DNA of 24,100 nt from an uncultured Actinomycetes bacterium (GTDB lineage Bacteria; Actinomycetota; Thermoleophilia; Solirubrobacterales; 70-9): the NCBI GenBank assembly GCA_946482365.1, contig CAMLQY010000026.1, forward strand, positions 1 through 24,100, given 5' to 3'. The notes beneath the pieces were generated by a model that worked only from the letters and a program-made list of their open reading frames with translations, ran no database searches and was not told the origin of the DNA. Positions 16,500-24,100 of the stretch are shown here, piece after piece; positions within the stretch are counted from its first letter, which is position 1, and each line of letters opens with the position of its first letter. The position numbers and the translations under genes are program-made.

Positions 16500-17127
16500 A
16501 GCGCTGCGCAGCGCTGTAGACCGGGTGGCAGGTGCTGAGCACCAGCCGCTCGTAGCCGGCGTACTCGACCACCTCCACGTCGGTGGGGTCGACGACTTCG
16601 GTCTTCTGCACGCGGTAGAAGATCTTCGCGTAGGGCATTTCGAGGACCATCAGGTCGCCGCGCTCGACCGATTCGGCCTCGCGGAAGGGGGCGCCGTAGG
16701 TGGTGCGGTGCCCGGCGATGCCGACGGTTCCGCCCTGGCCCGGAAACGGGGTTTCCGGGAAATGCCCGGGGCCCTTCTGAAGGCTGGCCGTGTCGGTTCC
16801 CTGTACGACGATCACGTCGAGGTCCCCCATGGTCGGGGCGCGGAGGCGGCCGATCGCCTCGCCGGGCTCCGCCTGCGCGCCGAAGCGCTGTGCCAGGGTC
16901 GCGATGCGTTCCTTGCGGTCGCGGATGCGGGCCACCGCCAGTCGGTCCGCGCGGCTCGGGTAGCTCGCTTCGGTCTCGTCGAGCTCGCTCTCGGCGTTGC
17001 GCTGCTGCACGGAGGCGTAGATCGAGGTGAGGGGCTCCTCGTAGGCGAGGGTGATGGCGATGTCCGCCATCAGCACGATGCCGGCGGTGATCAGGGCTGT
17101 GGAGAGGATGCGAAGGAGCCGGTGCAT
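16441..17127 (-). CDS. Class E sortase
   Basis: This 228-aa membrane-anchored cysteine transpeptidase would join sorted proteins to the cell wall or act in pilus-like assembly. It has an N-terminal membrane helix (about 8-29), a helical linker (about 30-90) and the sortase beta-barrel (about 90-220). Catalytic residues are His140 (GIAGHRTTYG), Cys200 (LVLSTC) and Arg209 (AAQRF). The LSTC-HPVYSAAQRF arrangement is the actinobacterial class E pattern. It starts at ATG 17125-17127. No LPxTG or LAxTG substrate is visible nearby; the upstream CAP protein (72-bp gap, same strand) ends without a sorting signal. The 3' end overlaps the convergent small membrane protein gene by 59 bp. Confidence 0.9.
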   Translation of the reverse strand: MHRLLRILSTALITAGIVLMADIAITLAYEEPLTSIYASVQQRNAESELDETEASYPSRADRLAVARIRDRKERIATLAQRFGAQAEPGEAIGRLRAPTMGDLDVIVVQGTDTASLQKGPGHFPETPFPGQGGTVGIAGHRTTYGAPFREAESVERGDLMVLEMPYAKIFYRVQKTEVVDPTDVEVVEYAGYERLVLSTCHPVYSAAQRFIVFARAVGERLRRGSRAS

Positions 17128-17199
17128 CGATCAGATCTTCCACCATCCAGCTCGCGAGCACGACGATCCACTGGCTGCTGGGACGGTTACGCCATCTGC

Positions 17200-17808
17200 T
17201 CAGCAGTGGCTGCCGAAGTGCTGCGTCCAGACGTGGGCCGCGCTGTATCCGTCCATGTTGCCGATCCGCAACCCCAGGCCGACCTGCGAGTAGGGACCGA
17301 GGATGTTCGCCCGGTGCTCAGGGGAGTGGATCAGGAGCCTGAAGATCTGGCGCGCCGTCGTGCTGGGGTTGCTGCTCCAGGCGAGGTTCTCGCTGACGCG
17401 CCGGCAGCGGGCGCGGAGGTAGCCGACCCTCTCCAGCCAGTAGTCGAAGTCCCTGCCGCAGGCAAAGTGACTGAACTCGTCGCAACGCAGGATGTCCGCG
17501 GACTTCGCCTCTGCTGAGCGGTCGAGCTTGTCGGAGGCCGAAAGCGGCGCCAGGCCGGCATCGCGGCGGGCGAAGTCGACCAGGCAACGCATCGCCTCCA
17601 GCTGTACGGCCCGCGTGGCGCCAGCGTCGTCCTTGCCGGGGCAGAAGCCGGTTGGCCTAAGCGGCTCCTGCCGAGCCGGCCCGTCGCCGGAGGCGCGCGC
17701 CGGCTCGGGGACCGGCCGGTTGGGGGAGACGCCGGTCGCGCTCTCCGTCTTCGCGGGCAGGATGACGGGCATCGCAAGGGCGAGGAGGACGGCGAGCTTC
17801 GCGGGCAT
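17200..17808 (-). CDS. Secreted CAP/SCP-domain protein, Cys-rich
   Basis: This 202-aa protein begins at ATG 17806-17808, with GAGGAAG correctly spaced upstream; a longer frame to 17862 lacks such support. A signal peptide (about 1-25) precedes a Pro-rich spacer (about 28-55) and a CAP domain (about 65-202). Motifs are LVDFARRDAGLAPLSAS, His114 in FSHFACG, Glu140-Asn141 in SENLAW, and IHSPEHRANILG (160-171) with His165. Six cysteines (56, 75, 109, 117, 135, 202) suggest disulfides, unlike the CAP protein at 12174. It lies just upstream of the sortase in the same direction and is probably co-transcribed. Confidence 0.87.
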   Translation of the reverse strand: MPAKLAVLLALAMPVILPAKTESATGVSPNRPVPEPARASGDGPARQEPLRPTGFCPGKDDAGATRAVQLEAMRCLVDFARRDAGLAPLSASDKLDRSAEAKSADILRCDEFSHFACGRDFDYWLERVGYLRARCRRVSENLAWSSNPSTTARQIFRLLIHSPEHRANILGPYSQVGLGLRIGNMDGYSAAHVWTQHFGSHC

Positions 17809-17929
17809 CGGGTCTTCCTCGCCAGGCAGCCGGGCGGCTGGATGCGTCCTGGACGGATGCACGAGGAGAAAGCGGGATGAAGCACCGGCCGGCGATCGTC
17901 AAGCGACCGGATATATCCTTCGATCTCGC

Positions 17930-18460
17930 ATGGACAGGCCGATTCTCGCGGTCGACGTCGACGGGGTCGTCTCGGTTTTCGGGTTCGAGGAGCCCCCCGA
18001 TCGCTCCGAGGCGAGGTTCGAGCTCCTCGACGGCAAGGCTCACTGCATCCCGAACGACATCGGCGACCGCTTGCGGCGTCTGAGCGAGCACTTCGACCTG
18101 CTCTGGGCGAGTGGCTGGGAAGGGCGGGCGAACAAGCTCCTCTGCGGCATCCTCGAGCTGCCGGAGCTTCCCTTTCTCAGCTTCGACGGCAAGGCCCGCT
18201 TTGGCAGCGCCGACTGGAAGCTGGAGCCGCTGGGCCTCTACGGGCAGGGCCGGCCGCTGGCCTGGGTCGACGACAGCTTCGACGAGACGTGCAACCGCTG
18301 GGCGCGCCACCGGGACGAGCCGACGTTGCTGATGCCGACCGAGTCGCAGATCGGGCTGGAGGAGGTGCACGTCGAAGCCCTGATCGCCTGGGCCGACGGC
18401 TTCCGGACGCCGCCTCGCCGGCGAAGCGGCATCCGCGCCTGGGGCTTCCGCCATGGGTAG
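17930..18460 (+). CDS. HAD-like domain protein
   Basis: This 176-aa protein has the main HAD elements: Asp9/Asp11 in AVDVDGV (motif I, nucleophile and general acid), Ser61 in LLWASGW (motif II), Lys97 in DWKLEPL (motif III) and Asp114-Asp115 in WVDDSFD (motif IV). The cap is minimal, so the substrate may be large or a protein, but no specific activity can be assigned. The start at ATG 17930-17932 has no Shine-Dalgarno sequence. GGATATATCC (17909-17918), a 10-bp palindrome containing -10-like sequence, lies just upstream and would give a leader of only a few bases. It is divergent from the CAP gene. Confidence 0.8.
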   Translation: MDRPILAVDVDGVVSVFGFEEPPDRSEARFELLDGKAHCIPNDIGDRLRRLSEHFDLLWASGWEGRANKLLCGILELPELPFLSFDGKARFGSADWKLEPLGLYGQGRPLAWVDDSFDETCNRWARHRDEPTLLMPTESQIGLEEVHVEALIAWADGFRTPPRRRSGIRAWGFRHG

Positions 18461-18463
18461 ACT
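18458..18463 (+). promoter_or_regulatory. Candidate -10 overlapping the HAD stop codon
   Basis: TAGACT starts with the TAG stop of the HAD-like gene and ends 9 bases before the next ATG (18473). A near-leaderless transcript would result. No -35 is evident. Confidence 0.25.
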
Positions 18464-18472
18464 GCGATACGC

Positions 18473-18835
18473 ATGGCGTCGACAGCCGCTCTGATCAAGA
18501 CCGCCGTCGAGCGCTTCCAAGCCGAAGTCCCCGCGCTGCAGAAGTTGAAGCTGGTCTTCGGCCTCGAACTGAAGGCAAGGCACGACGTCCAGCTCTACCG
18601 GGTCGAGCTACCGGGGCCGACGATCAAGAAGGAACTCGCCCAGGACGAGCGGGTCCTGGTCCAGATCGACCGGCCGCAGTTCAACGAGCTGGCCGAGCGC
18701 GGCACGGTCAAGAGCTACCGCAAGGCCTACGAGACGGGCCACATCAAGGCGACCGGCGACTCCAACGTGAAAAAGCTGATCGCACAGGTGATCGAGCGGC
18801 ACGAGGAACGCGCCCGGCTCAAGAAGGCGCGCTGA
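18473..18835 (+). CDS. Small SCP2-like / hypothetical protein
   Basis: This 120-aa soluble protein has no signal peptide or membrane segment. The order of elements, RVELPGPTIKKEL, then ERVLVQIDRPQFNELAERG, then GHIKATGDSNVKKLI and a charged C-terminal helix, resembles the core of the SCP2 sterol-carrier fold, which binds lipids or acyl chains. The match is by pattern only and could be wrong. It follows the HAD gene by 12 bases. The HxlR regulator at 5859 also has an SCP2-like part. Confidence 0.6.
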   Translation: MASTAALIKTAVERFQAEVPALQKLKLVFGLELKARHDVQLYRVELPGPTIKKELAQDERVLVQIDRPQFNELAERGTVKSYRKAYETGHIKATGDSNVKKLIAQVIERHEERARLKKAR

Positions 18836-18905
18836 GCGACGTCGCTTCGACGTGAGCGCTCGGTAGCATCCCGCGCCGTCCAACCGCAGAGGAGATTGCC
18901 CAGAG

Positions 18906-19421
18906 ATGAGCGAGCAGACCTATGAGCTGACCACGAACCAGGCCGAGCGCGAGGCGTCGGGAGCCCACGCCTACGGCCGCTACCTGGAGGAGTTCGAGGT
19001 CGGCGCCGTCTACAAGCACTGGCCGGCGAAGACCGTGACGGAGTCCGACGACCATCTCTTCTGCCTGATCACGATGAACCACCACCCACTGCACCTCAAC
19101 GACGTGTACGCGGCAGAGTCCCAGCAGGGCCGCAACGTCGTCGTCGGGCCGCTCGTCTACTCGCTCGCGCTCGGCATGTCGGTCTCCGACGTCTCCGGCA
19201 AGGCGATCGCCAACCTGGCGACCGAAGACCTCAGCCACCCCAACCCGGTCTTCCACGGCGACACCCTCTTCTGCGAGACCGAGGTGCTCGAGGTGACCCC
19301 CTCGAAGTCCAAGCCCGACCGCGGTGTGGTCAAGGTCCATACCCGCGTCCTCAACCAGGACGGCGTCCTGGTCGCCGAGTTCAAGCGCCTGGTTCTCGTC
19401 CCGCGGCGGGAGCAGGGCTGA
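18906..19421 (+). CDS. MaoC-family hydratase/dehydratase (single hot-dog)
   Basis: This 171-aa protein carries one hot-dog domain (about 25-165): GRYLEEFEVGAVYKHWPAKTVTESD, then MNHHPLHLNDVYA, NVVVGPLVYSLALGMSVSDV and HPNPVFHGDTL. Such proteins hydrate enoyl-CoA or dehydrate 3-hydroxyacyl-CoA. In classical R-hydratases the motif is GDxNPxH; here the Asp position is Asn58, followed by His63. From memory this NxxPLH form occurs in the subgroup often found beside CitE/Mcl-type lyases (mesaconyl-CoA hydratase-like). Malyl-CoA lyase lies 3 kb away, so C4/C5 acyl-CoA hydration is a reasonable guess. A GAGGAG lies 11 bases before the ATG, and a TAGCAT at 18864-18869 could be the -10. Confidence 0.85.
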   Translation: MSEQTYELTTNQAEREASGAHAYGRYLEEFEVGAVYKHWPAKTVTESDDHLFCLITMNHHPLHLNDVYAAESQQGRNVVVGPLVYSLALGMSVSDVSGKAIANLATEDLSHPNPVFHGDTLFCETEVLEVTPSKSKPDRGVVKVHTRVLNQDGVLVAEFKRLVLVPRREQG

Positions 19422-19423
19422 CG

Positions 19424-20392
19424 ATGCTGGTCGCCGTCAGCGGGGGAGCGGGCTACCTCGGCGCGGTTGCGGCCGCCGAGCTGCGCGGGGCCGGGCACGA
19501 GGTTCGCGTCCTCGACGCGCTGATCCACGGCCAGCACAAGGTCGCCGGGGACCTGACCGGGACCGGGGTGGAGGTGATCGAAGGCGACGTCCGTGACGCC
19601 GAGATGCGCCAGCGCCTGCTCGCGGGGGCCGAAGCCCTGGTCCACTTGGCGGCGATCGTCGGCGACCCCGCCTGCGCCAGAGACCCCGAGCTCGCCGCCG
19701 AGGTCAACCTCGATGCCGGCCGGGCGCTTTTCTCCGAAGCCGCCCAGCTCGGGATCGAGCGAACCGTCTTCGCCTCGACCTGCTCGAACTACGGCCGGAT
19801 GAGCGACCCGAGCAACCCGATCGACGAGGAGGGCGTGCTCGCGCCGGTCTCTCTCTATGCCGAGCAAAAGGTCGCGATCGAGCGGATGCTGCTGGACGGC
19901 GACCACGGCGCTGTCTGCTTGCGCTTCGCGACCCTCTACGGCGTCGCCCCGCGGATGCGTTTCGACCTCACCGTCAACGAGTTCACCCGCGAGCTCTGGG
20001 CCGGCCGCCAGCTCGAGGTTTTCGGCGAGCGCTTCTGGCGCCCCTACGTCCACGTCGCCGACGCGGCGCGCGCGATAGGCCTCGTGCTCGAGAAACCGCT
20101 CGGCGACGTCGCCGGCGAGGTCTTCAACGTCGGCAGCACGGAGGAGAACTACCGCAAGCTCGACCTGGTCGAGATCATCACCCAGCGCATCTCGCACGGG
20201 GAGGTTCGCTACGTTCATCGTGATGAGGACCCCCGCGACTACAAGGTGGGCTTCGCGAAGATCCAGCGTGCTCTCGGCTTCGAGCCGCGCATGCGCGTCC
20301 CCGACGGGGTCGAGGAGATCGCGGCCGGCCTCGACGAAGAGCGGTTCGGCGATCCCTTTGCGACGGGGTTCGCCAACGTTCCCGTCCCCTGA
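19424..20392 (+). CDS. NAD-dependent epimerase/dehydratase (nucleotide-sugar SDR)
   Basis: This 322-aa extended SDR has the NAD motif GGAGYLG (7-13), the catalytic pair Tyr145/Lys149 (SLYAEQK), the upstream FASTCSNYG segment and RPYVHVADAARAI in the C-terminal sugar-binding region. It would act on an NDP-sugar in the cytoplasm (epimerase, 4,6-dehydratase or reductase; specificity not readable). It starts two bases after the MaoC stop and is followed after 9 bases by the DegT aminotransferase, so it heads the sugar cassette although it may share a transcript with maoC. STCSNYG differs from the SSxxVYG of UDP-glucose 4-epimerase; related proteins occur in deoxysugar and LPS-type pathways. Confidence 0.87.
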   Translation: MLVAVSGGAGYLGAVAAAELRGAGHEVRVLDALIHGQHKVAGDLTGTGVEVIEGDVRDAEMRQRLLAGAEALVHLAAIVGDPACARDPELAAEVNLDAGRALFSEAAQLGIERTVFASTCSNYGRMSDPSNPIDEEGVLAPVSLYAEQKVAIERMLLDGDHGAVCLRFATLYGVAPRMRFDLTVNEFTRELWAGRQLEVFGERFWRPYVHVADAARAIGLVLEKPLGDVAGEVFNVGSTEENYRKLDLVEIITQRISHGEVRYVHRDEDPRDYKVGFAKIQRALGFEPRMRVPDGVEEIAAGLDEERFGDPFATGFANVPVP

Positions 20393-20401
20393 GTCCCGCC
20401 G

Positions 20402-21568
20402 ATGACGGAGCAGCCCCTCGTTCCCCTCTTCGACCTGGATCTCGACGACCGGGACATCGAGGCCGTCGCCGCGACGCTTCGCTCCGGCTGGCTGACGATG
20501 GGGCCGCGGATCGACGGCTTCGAGCAGGCCTTCGCCGAGCACCTCGGCGTCAAGCACGCCGTTGCCGTGTCCAGCTGCACCGCGGCCCTGCACCTCGCCT
20601 ACCTGGCGGCAGGGGTGGGCCCCGGGGACGAGGTGATCGTGCCCGCGATCACCTTCGTCGCGACTGCCGCCGCCGTCCGCTACTGCGGAGCGGAGCCGGT
20701 GCTGGCCGACATCGTGGGGGGGCGCGATGCCGGCATCGACCCACAGCGGGTCGAGGAGCTGATCGGGCCGCGCACGAAGGCCGTCTGCGCAGTCCATTAC
20801 GCCGGTTATCCGGCCGCGCTGGCGGCGCTCGAGGAGATCTGCGAACGCCACGGCCTGCACCTGATCGAGGACGCCGCGCACAGCCCCGGCTCGCTCGAGT
20901 CGCCCGGCGGCCGCAGGCTCGGCACGATCGGCTTGGCGGGGGCTTTCAGCTTCTTCTCCAACAAGGTCCTCTCCTGCGGCGAGGGCGGCTTGCTGGCAAC
21001 CGAGGACGACGCCGTGGCCGAGCTGGCGCGCAGCCTGCGCTCGCACGCCCTCACCACCGGCACCTGGGATCGTCACAAGGGCCACGCTCTCGGCTACGAC
21101 GTGGTCGGCACGGGCTTCAACTACAGGATGGACGAGCCCCGGGCGGCGCTGCTCGGCTCGCGACTGGACCGGCTCGAGGATGAGATCGCGGCGCGCCGCG
21201 CCCACACCCACGCCTATCGCACCCAGCTCGCCGGGGTCGAGGGCGTGGAGTGCCTCTACGAGGACTCCGACGTCGATCTCAGCTCCTGCTACGTGATGCC
21301 GCTCGTCCTCGCCGACGGGTCCCGGCAGGCTCCCTTGCGCGAAGCGCTGAAGGAGCGCTGGAACGTGCAGACGAGCGTCCTCTATCCGGCGATTCACGAG
21401 TTCACGGCGTACCGCGACGTCCGCCGGGGGCCGCTCCCCCGCGCCGAGGAGTTTGCTCGCACCCAGGTTGCCGTGCCTCTCTTCCCCGGCTTGACGGAAG
21501 CCGACCGGGACCGGGTCGTTCGCGGTCTGTGCGAGGGGCTCGCCGAGCTCGCGGGAGCGCCTGGGTGA
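20402..21568 (+). CDS. DegT/DnrJ/EryC1-family PLP aminotransferase
   Basis: This 388-aa sugar aminotransferase transfers an amino group to a keto-sugar nucleotide. It shows GWLTMGPRIDGFEQAFAEHL (29-48), SSCTAALHLA (57-66), the PLP-binding Asp157 (EDAAHSPG) and the Schiff-base lysine Lys188 (FSFFSNKVLSCGEGG). Asn at 187 next to Lys188 departs a little from the common F.TK.L pattern but is seen in the family. The C-terminal half supplies NYRMDEPRAALLGSRLDRL. Its stop overlaps the next gene (GTGA). The substrate probably comes from a neighbouring epimerase/dehydratase, for an amino sugar used in surface glycan. Confidence 0.92.
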   Translation: MTEQPLVPLFDLDLDDRDIEAVAATLRSGWLTMGPRIDGFEQAFAEHLGVKHAVAVSSCTAALHLAYLAAGVGPGDEVIVPAITFVATAAAVRYCGAEPVLADIVGGRDAGIDPQRVEELIGPRTKAVCAVHYAGYPAALAALEEICERHGLHLIEDAAHSPGSLESPGGRRLGTIGLAGAFSFFSNKVLSCGEGGLLATEDDAVAELARSLRSHALTTGTWDRHKGHALGYDVVGTGFNYRMDEPRAALLGSRLDRLEDEIAARRAHTHAYRTQLAGVEGVECLYEDSDVDLSSCYVMPLVLADGSRQAPLREALKERWNVQTSVLYPAIHEFTAYRDVRRGPLPRAEEFARTQVAVPLFPGLTEADRDRVVRGLCEGLAELAGAPG

Positions 21569-22950
21569 GCAGGCCGGTCGCCTGCGTACAGGGCCTCGGC
21601 TTCGTCGGGACGGCGATGGCGTTGGCGATAGCCAGCGCCCGCGACGCCGGCGGGCAGCCGGCGTTCGACGTCGTCGGCGTGGAGCTGGATTCCGCCGACG
21701 GCCGGGCCAAGGCCGATGGGATCAATCGCGGGGAGCTGCCGATCAGCTCCGCCGACCCCGAGATGGACACCGCCCTCCAGCGCGCCCTGGAGGTGGGGAA
21801 CCTGCGGGCGACGACCGATCCCGCCGCCTACGAGCAGGCGACGGTGACCGTCGTCGACGTTCAGTTCGACGTCGACTTCGACAGCGGCGGCGAGCCGAGC
21901 ATCGACTTCGGGACCCTGGAAGCGGCACTGCGCTCGCTGGCTGTGCGGATGCCCGCCGGCTCGCTGATCGTCGTCGAGACGACGGTGCCGCCGGGCACCT
22001 GCGAGAAGGTGATCGGGCCGTTGATCGACCGAGCCCTCGAGGAGCGTGGCCTGCCCTCCGACGCGATCATGCTCGCCCACTCCTACGAGCGGGTCATGCC
22101 CGGCCCCGACTACCTCGACTCGATCGTCAACTTCTGGCGCGTCTACGCCGGCCGTACGCCCGCCGCCGCGGATGCTTGCGAGCGGTTCCTGGAGCAGGTC
22201 GTCAACACAGCCGAGTACCCGATGTCGAGGCTCGCCTCGACCACGGCTTCGGAGATCGGGAAGGTGCTGGAGAACAGCTACCGCGCGACGAACATCGCCT
22301 TCATCGAGGAGTGGGGGCGCTTCGCCGAAGCGGTCGGGGTCGACCTGTTCGAGGTGATCGATGCGATCCGCGTGCGGCCGACCCACTCGAACATGCGGCA
22401 GCCGGGCTTCGGCGTCGGCGGCTACTGCCTGCCGAAGGACCCGCTGTTCCCGAAGCTGGGAGCCCGCGGGCTCTTCGGCCTCGAGGAGCTGGAGTTCTCC
22501 TTCTCCGAAAGCGCGGTGCGCGTCAACCGCGCGATGCCCCTGGTCACCGTGGAGAAGCTGAGCGAGCTCCTCGGCGAGCTGGAGGGGCGGCGAATCCTGC
22601 TGCTCGGCGTCTCCTATCGCGAGGGCGTGGGGGACACCCGTTTCTCGCCCTCGGGAACGTTCGTCAACGCCGTGGTCGAGCGGGGCGGCGAGGTCGTGGC
22701 GTACGATCCGATCGCCTTGGATGGTTCTGCCGGAGCTGCTCGCGAGTTGCCCGATCCAGCCGGGTTCGACGCGGTCGTCTTCGCGGTCGGGCATGCCGAG
22801 CTGGCCGGCATGGACGTGCCCGCCTGGCTCGGCGAGAGCCGGCCCCTGATCCTCGACGCGAGCAGGGTTCTGAGCGCGGACTCCCTGCGGAGGCTCGCCG
22901 GGCTCGGCTGCCGGGTCTGGGCGATCGGCCGCGGCGCGGTGGAGGCCTGA
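21565..22950 (+). CDS. UDP-glucose/GDP-mannose dehydrogenase family protein
   Basis: This 461-aa NAD-dependent enzyme oxidises an NDP-sugar C6 alcohol to the uronic acid in two steps. The Rossmann motif is GLGFVG (10-15). The central part has VVETTVPPGTCEKV and SYERVMPG, and the catalytic Cys288 is in GFGVGGYCLPKDPLFPK. The C-terminal UDP-binding domain contains LLLGVSYREGVGDTRFSPS. It starts at GTG 21565-21567, overlapping the DegT stop. SYERVMPGPDY and GVGGYCLPKD resemble WecC/TviB-type UDP-HexNAc dehydrogenases as much as UDP-glucose dehydrogenase, so the sugar is not settled. The next epimerase begins two bases after its stop. Confidence 0.92.
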   Translation: MSRPVACVQGLGFVGTAMALAIASARDAGGQPAFDVVGVELDSADGRAKADGINRGELPISSADPEMDTALQRALEVGNLRATTDPAAYEQATVTVVDVQFDVDFDSGGEPSIDFGTLEAALRSLAVRMPAGSLIVVETTVPPGTCEKVIGPLIDRALEERGLPSDAIMLAHSYERVMPGPDYLDSIVNFWRVYAGRTPAAADACERFLEQVVNTAEYPMSRLASTTASEIGKVLENSYRATNIAFIEEWGRFAEAVGVDLFEVIDAIRVRPTHSNMRQPGFGVGGYCLPKDPLFPKLGARGLFGLEELEFSFSESAVRVNRAMPLVTVEKLSELLGELEGRRILLLGVSYREGVGDTRFSPSGTFVNAVVERGGEVVAYDPIALDGSAGAARELPDPAGFDAVVFAVGHAELAGMDVPAWLGESRPLILDASRVLSADSLRRLAGLGCRVWAIGRGAVEA

Positions 22951-22952
22951 CC

Positions 22953-23945
22953 TTGGCAAGGGCGCTGATCACCGGCGGTTGCGGGTTCATCGGCAGCCAC
23001 CTGGGCGCGAGGCTGGAGAAGGCCGGCTATGAGGTCGACCTGGTCGACAACCTGGCCCGCGGGGTCCTCGACGGCGACCTGCGGGCGCTGCTCGAGCTGC
23101 CGTCGGTGCGCTTGATCGAGTGCGACCTGCTCGACCCCGAAGCGCTCGCCAGCCTCGACTCCGACTATGAGCTGATCTTCCACCTGGCGGCGATCGTCGG
23201 CGTGGCCAACGTGCTCGAGCGTCCCTTTGACGTCCTCGACCTCAACGTCGCGATGACGACGCGGGCGCTGGAGCTCGCGCGCCGCCAAGAGCGCCTCGAG
23301 CGCTTCGTCTTCGCCTCGACCAGCGAGGTCTACGCCGGCACCCTGGAGCAGTTCGAGCTGGAGATCCCGACTCCCGAGACGTCCCCGATCGCGCTCCCCG
23401 ACCTGGGCCGGCCGCGCACGTCCTACATGCTGTCGAAGCTCTACGGCGAGGCCCTCTGCATCCACTCCGGCATGCCGGTTACCGTGATCCGGCCGCACAA
23501 CGTCTACGGGCCTCGCATGGGGATGTCGCACGTCATCCCCGAGCTCCTCGACAGGGCTCGCAAGGCGGCCGACGGCGATCGCCTCGAGGTCTACTCGGTC
23601 GACCACAAGCGCACCTTCTGCTACGTCGAGGACGCCGTGGAGATGATCTTCCTCGCCGCGTGCTCGCCGAAGGCCGAGGGCGAGGTGCTGAACGTCGGCA
23701 AGGAAGGCCCGGAGATGGAGATCGGCGAGCTCGCCGAGCTGGTGATCGAGACCGTGGGACGCGATTTGACGATCGACCCGCGGCCCGCCACCCAGGGGTC
23801 TCCCCCGCGCAGGGCGCCGGAGATGTTGAAAACGACGGAGCTGACCGGCTATGCTGCACAGGTGGGCGCTGCCGAGGGCTTGCAGCGCACCTACCGGTGG
23901 TACAGGGAGAACGTGTTCGGCGGGTCCGGACTCAGCGCACGCTAG
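22953..23945 (+). CDS. NAD-dependent epimerase/dehydratase, GalE/UXS-like
   Basis: This 330-aa extended SDR begins at TTG 22953-22955, two bases after the dehydrogenase stop; the alternative upstream frame lies inside that gene. NAD motif GGCGFIG (8-14), FASTSEVYAG (120-129), catalytic Tyr158/Lys162 (SYMLSKLYGE), VIRPHNVYGPRMG and RTFCYVEDAVEMI are all present. These resemble UDP-glucuronate decarboxylase or 4-epimerase proteins. Acting after the dehydrogenase, it could decarboxylate or epimerise the uronic acid. It ends the tightly packed sugar cassette. Confidence 0.9.
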   Translation: MARALITGGCGFIGSHLGARLEKAGYEVDLVDNLARGVLDGDLRALLELPSVRLIECDLLDPEALASLDSDYELIFHLAAIVGVANVLERPFDVLDLNVAMTTRALELARRQERLERFVFASTSEVYAGTLEQFELEIPTPETSPIALPDLGRPRTSYMLSKLYGEALCIHSGMPVTVIRPHNVYGPRMGMSHVIPELLDRARKAADGDRLEVYSVDHKRTFCYVEDAVEMIFLAACSPKAEGEVLNVGKEGPEMEIGELAELVIETVGRDLTIDPRPATQGSPPRRAPEMLKTTELTGYAAQVGAAEGLQRTYRWYRENVFGGSGLSAR

Positions 23946-23998
23946 GGAAGCGGGCGAGGTACGACAGGGAAGGCATCACCCAATTGGGCTGGCTTGTG

Positions 23999-24100
23999 AT
24001 GGCAGATCTAGACAGCGCACACCCTCTTCGTCGCTTGCGACTGGCGCTCGGCGCCGTCGCCCTCCTCGCCCTGTCCTTCCTCGCCGCCCCCACGGCATCG
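23999..24100 (+). CDS. Start of a secreted or membrane protein (truncated by window end)
   Basis: ATG at 23999 opens 34 codons to the window edge. The N-terminus has arginines (HPLRRLRLALG) followed by a hydrophobic run (about 18-31, GAVALLALSFLAAP) and small residues, typical of a signal peptide. A GTG directly before the ATG is an equivalent start. The family cannot be told. A 10-bp palindrome, CCCAATTGGG, sits at 23979-23988 just upstream. Confidence 0.55.
   Translation, partial: MADLDSAHPLRRLRLALGAVALLALSFLAAPTAS

Noticed and set aside
19157..21397. Long minus-strand ORF (746 codons)
   Set aside because: It is antisense to the epimerase and aminotransferase genes, which show full catalytic motifs; long antisense frames are common at this GC content.

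Overview
The window is a compact, very GC-rich piece of bacterial chromosome with short intergenic gaps, many ATGA/GTGA/TGATG start-stop overlaps and frequent GTG/TTG starts. The gene set (class E sortase, DUF4333-like lipoprotein, GTP-dependent PEP carboxykinase, a fadA2-fabG4-maoC block as in mycobacteria, a Chloroflexus-like malyl-CoA lyase) suggests a high-GC actinobacterium, possibly of the Thermoleophilia/Solirubrobacterales type. That placement is inference. I saw no rRNA, tRNA, transposase, integrase, phage gene or CRISPR array, and no gene-free stretch longer than about 200 bases.

Layout. (1) 1-3427, minus strand: a lipid operon of thiolase, long FabG4-type ketoreductase and MaoC dehydratase. 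The MaoC frame is broken by a near-perfect 32-bp inverted repeat. (2) 3621-6551: an MMPL/RND-type exporter divergent from an HxlR-family regulator carrying an SCP2-like C-terminal domain; a dyad and a leaderless-type promoter lie between them. (3) 6532-9660, minus strand: an overlapping operon of a PabC-like class IV aminotransferase, SucC-like and SucD-like CoA ligase subunits and a one-cluster ferredoxin. (4) 9709-12722, plus strand: a fused PabA-PabB aminodeoxychorismate synthase whose linker encodes a perfect 26-bp inverted repeat, a small lipoprotein and a secreted CAP-domain protein. (5) 12869-15804: GTP-type PEP carboxykinase facing malyl-CoA lyase. (6) 15915-18835: two small unknown proteins, a class E sortase, a second secreted CAP protein, a HAD-like protein and a small SCP2-like protein. 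(7) 18906-19421: a MaoC-like hydratase. (8) 19424-23945: a nucleotide-sugar cassette (epimerase, DegT aminotransferase, UDP-sugar dehydrogenase, epimerase). (9) 23999-24100: the first 34 codons of a secreted protein.

How the genes may work together. The thiolase/FabG/MaoC trio would carry out beta-oxidation or chain-extension steps. PabA, PabB and PabC together make p-aminobenzoate for folate. The CoA ligase pair, malyl-CoA lyase, PEP carboxykinase and MaoC hydratase could form a C4/C2 acyl-CoA and glyoxylate module, but the ligase substrate cannot be fixed from sequence. The last cassette prepares modified sugars for the cell surface, next to secreted CAP proteins and a sortase.

The most unusual observations are the two long palindromes inside coding sequence, one breaking a gene and one translated in-frame in a linker, and a hairpin-rich gap at 652-815 that also holds an exactly fitted 54-codon ORF.
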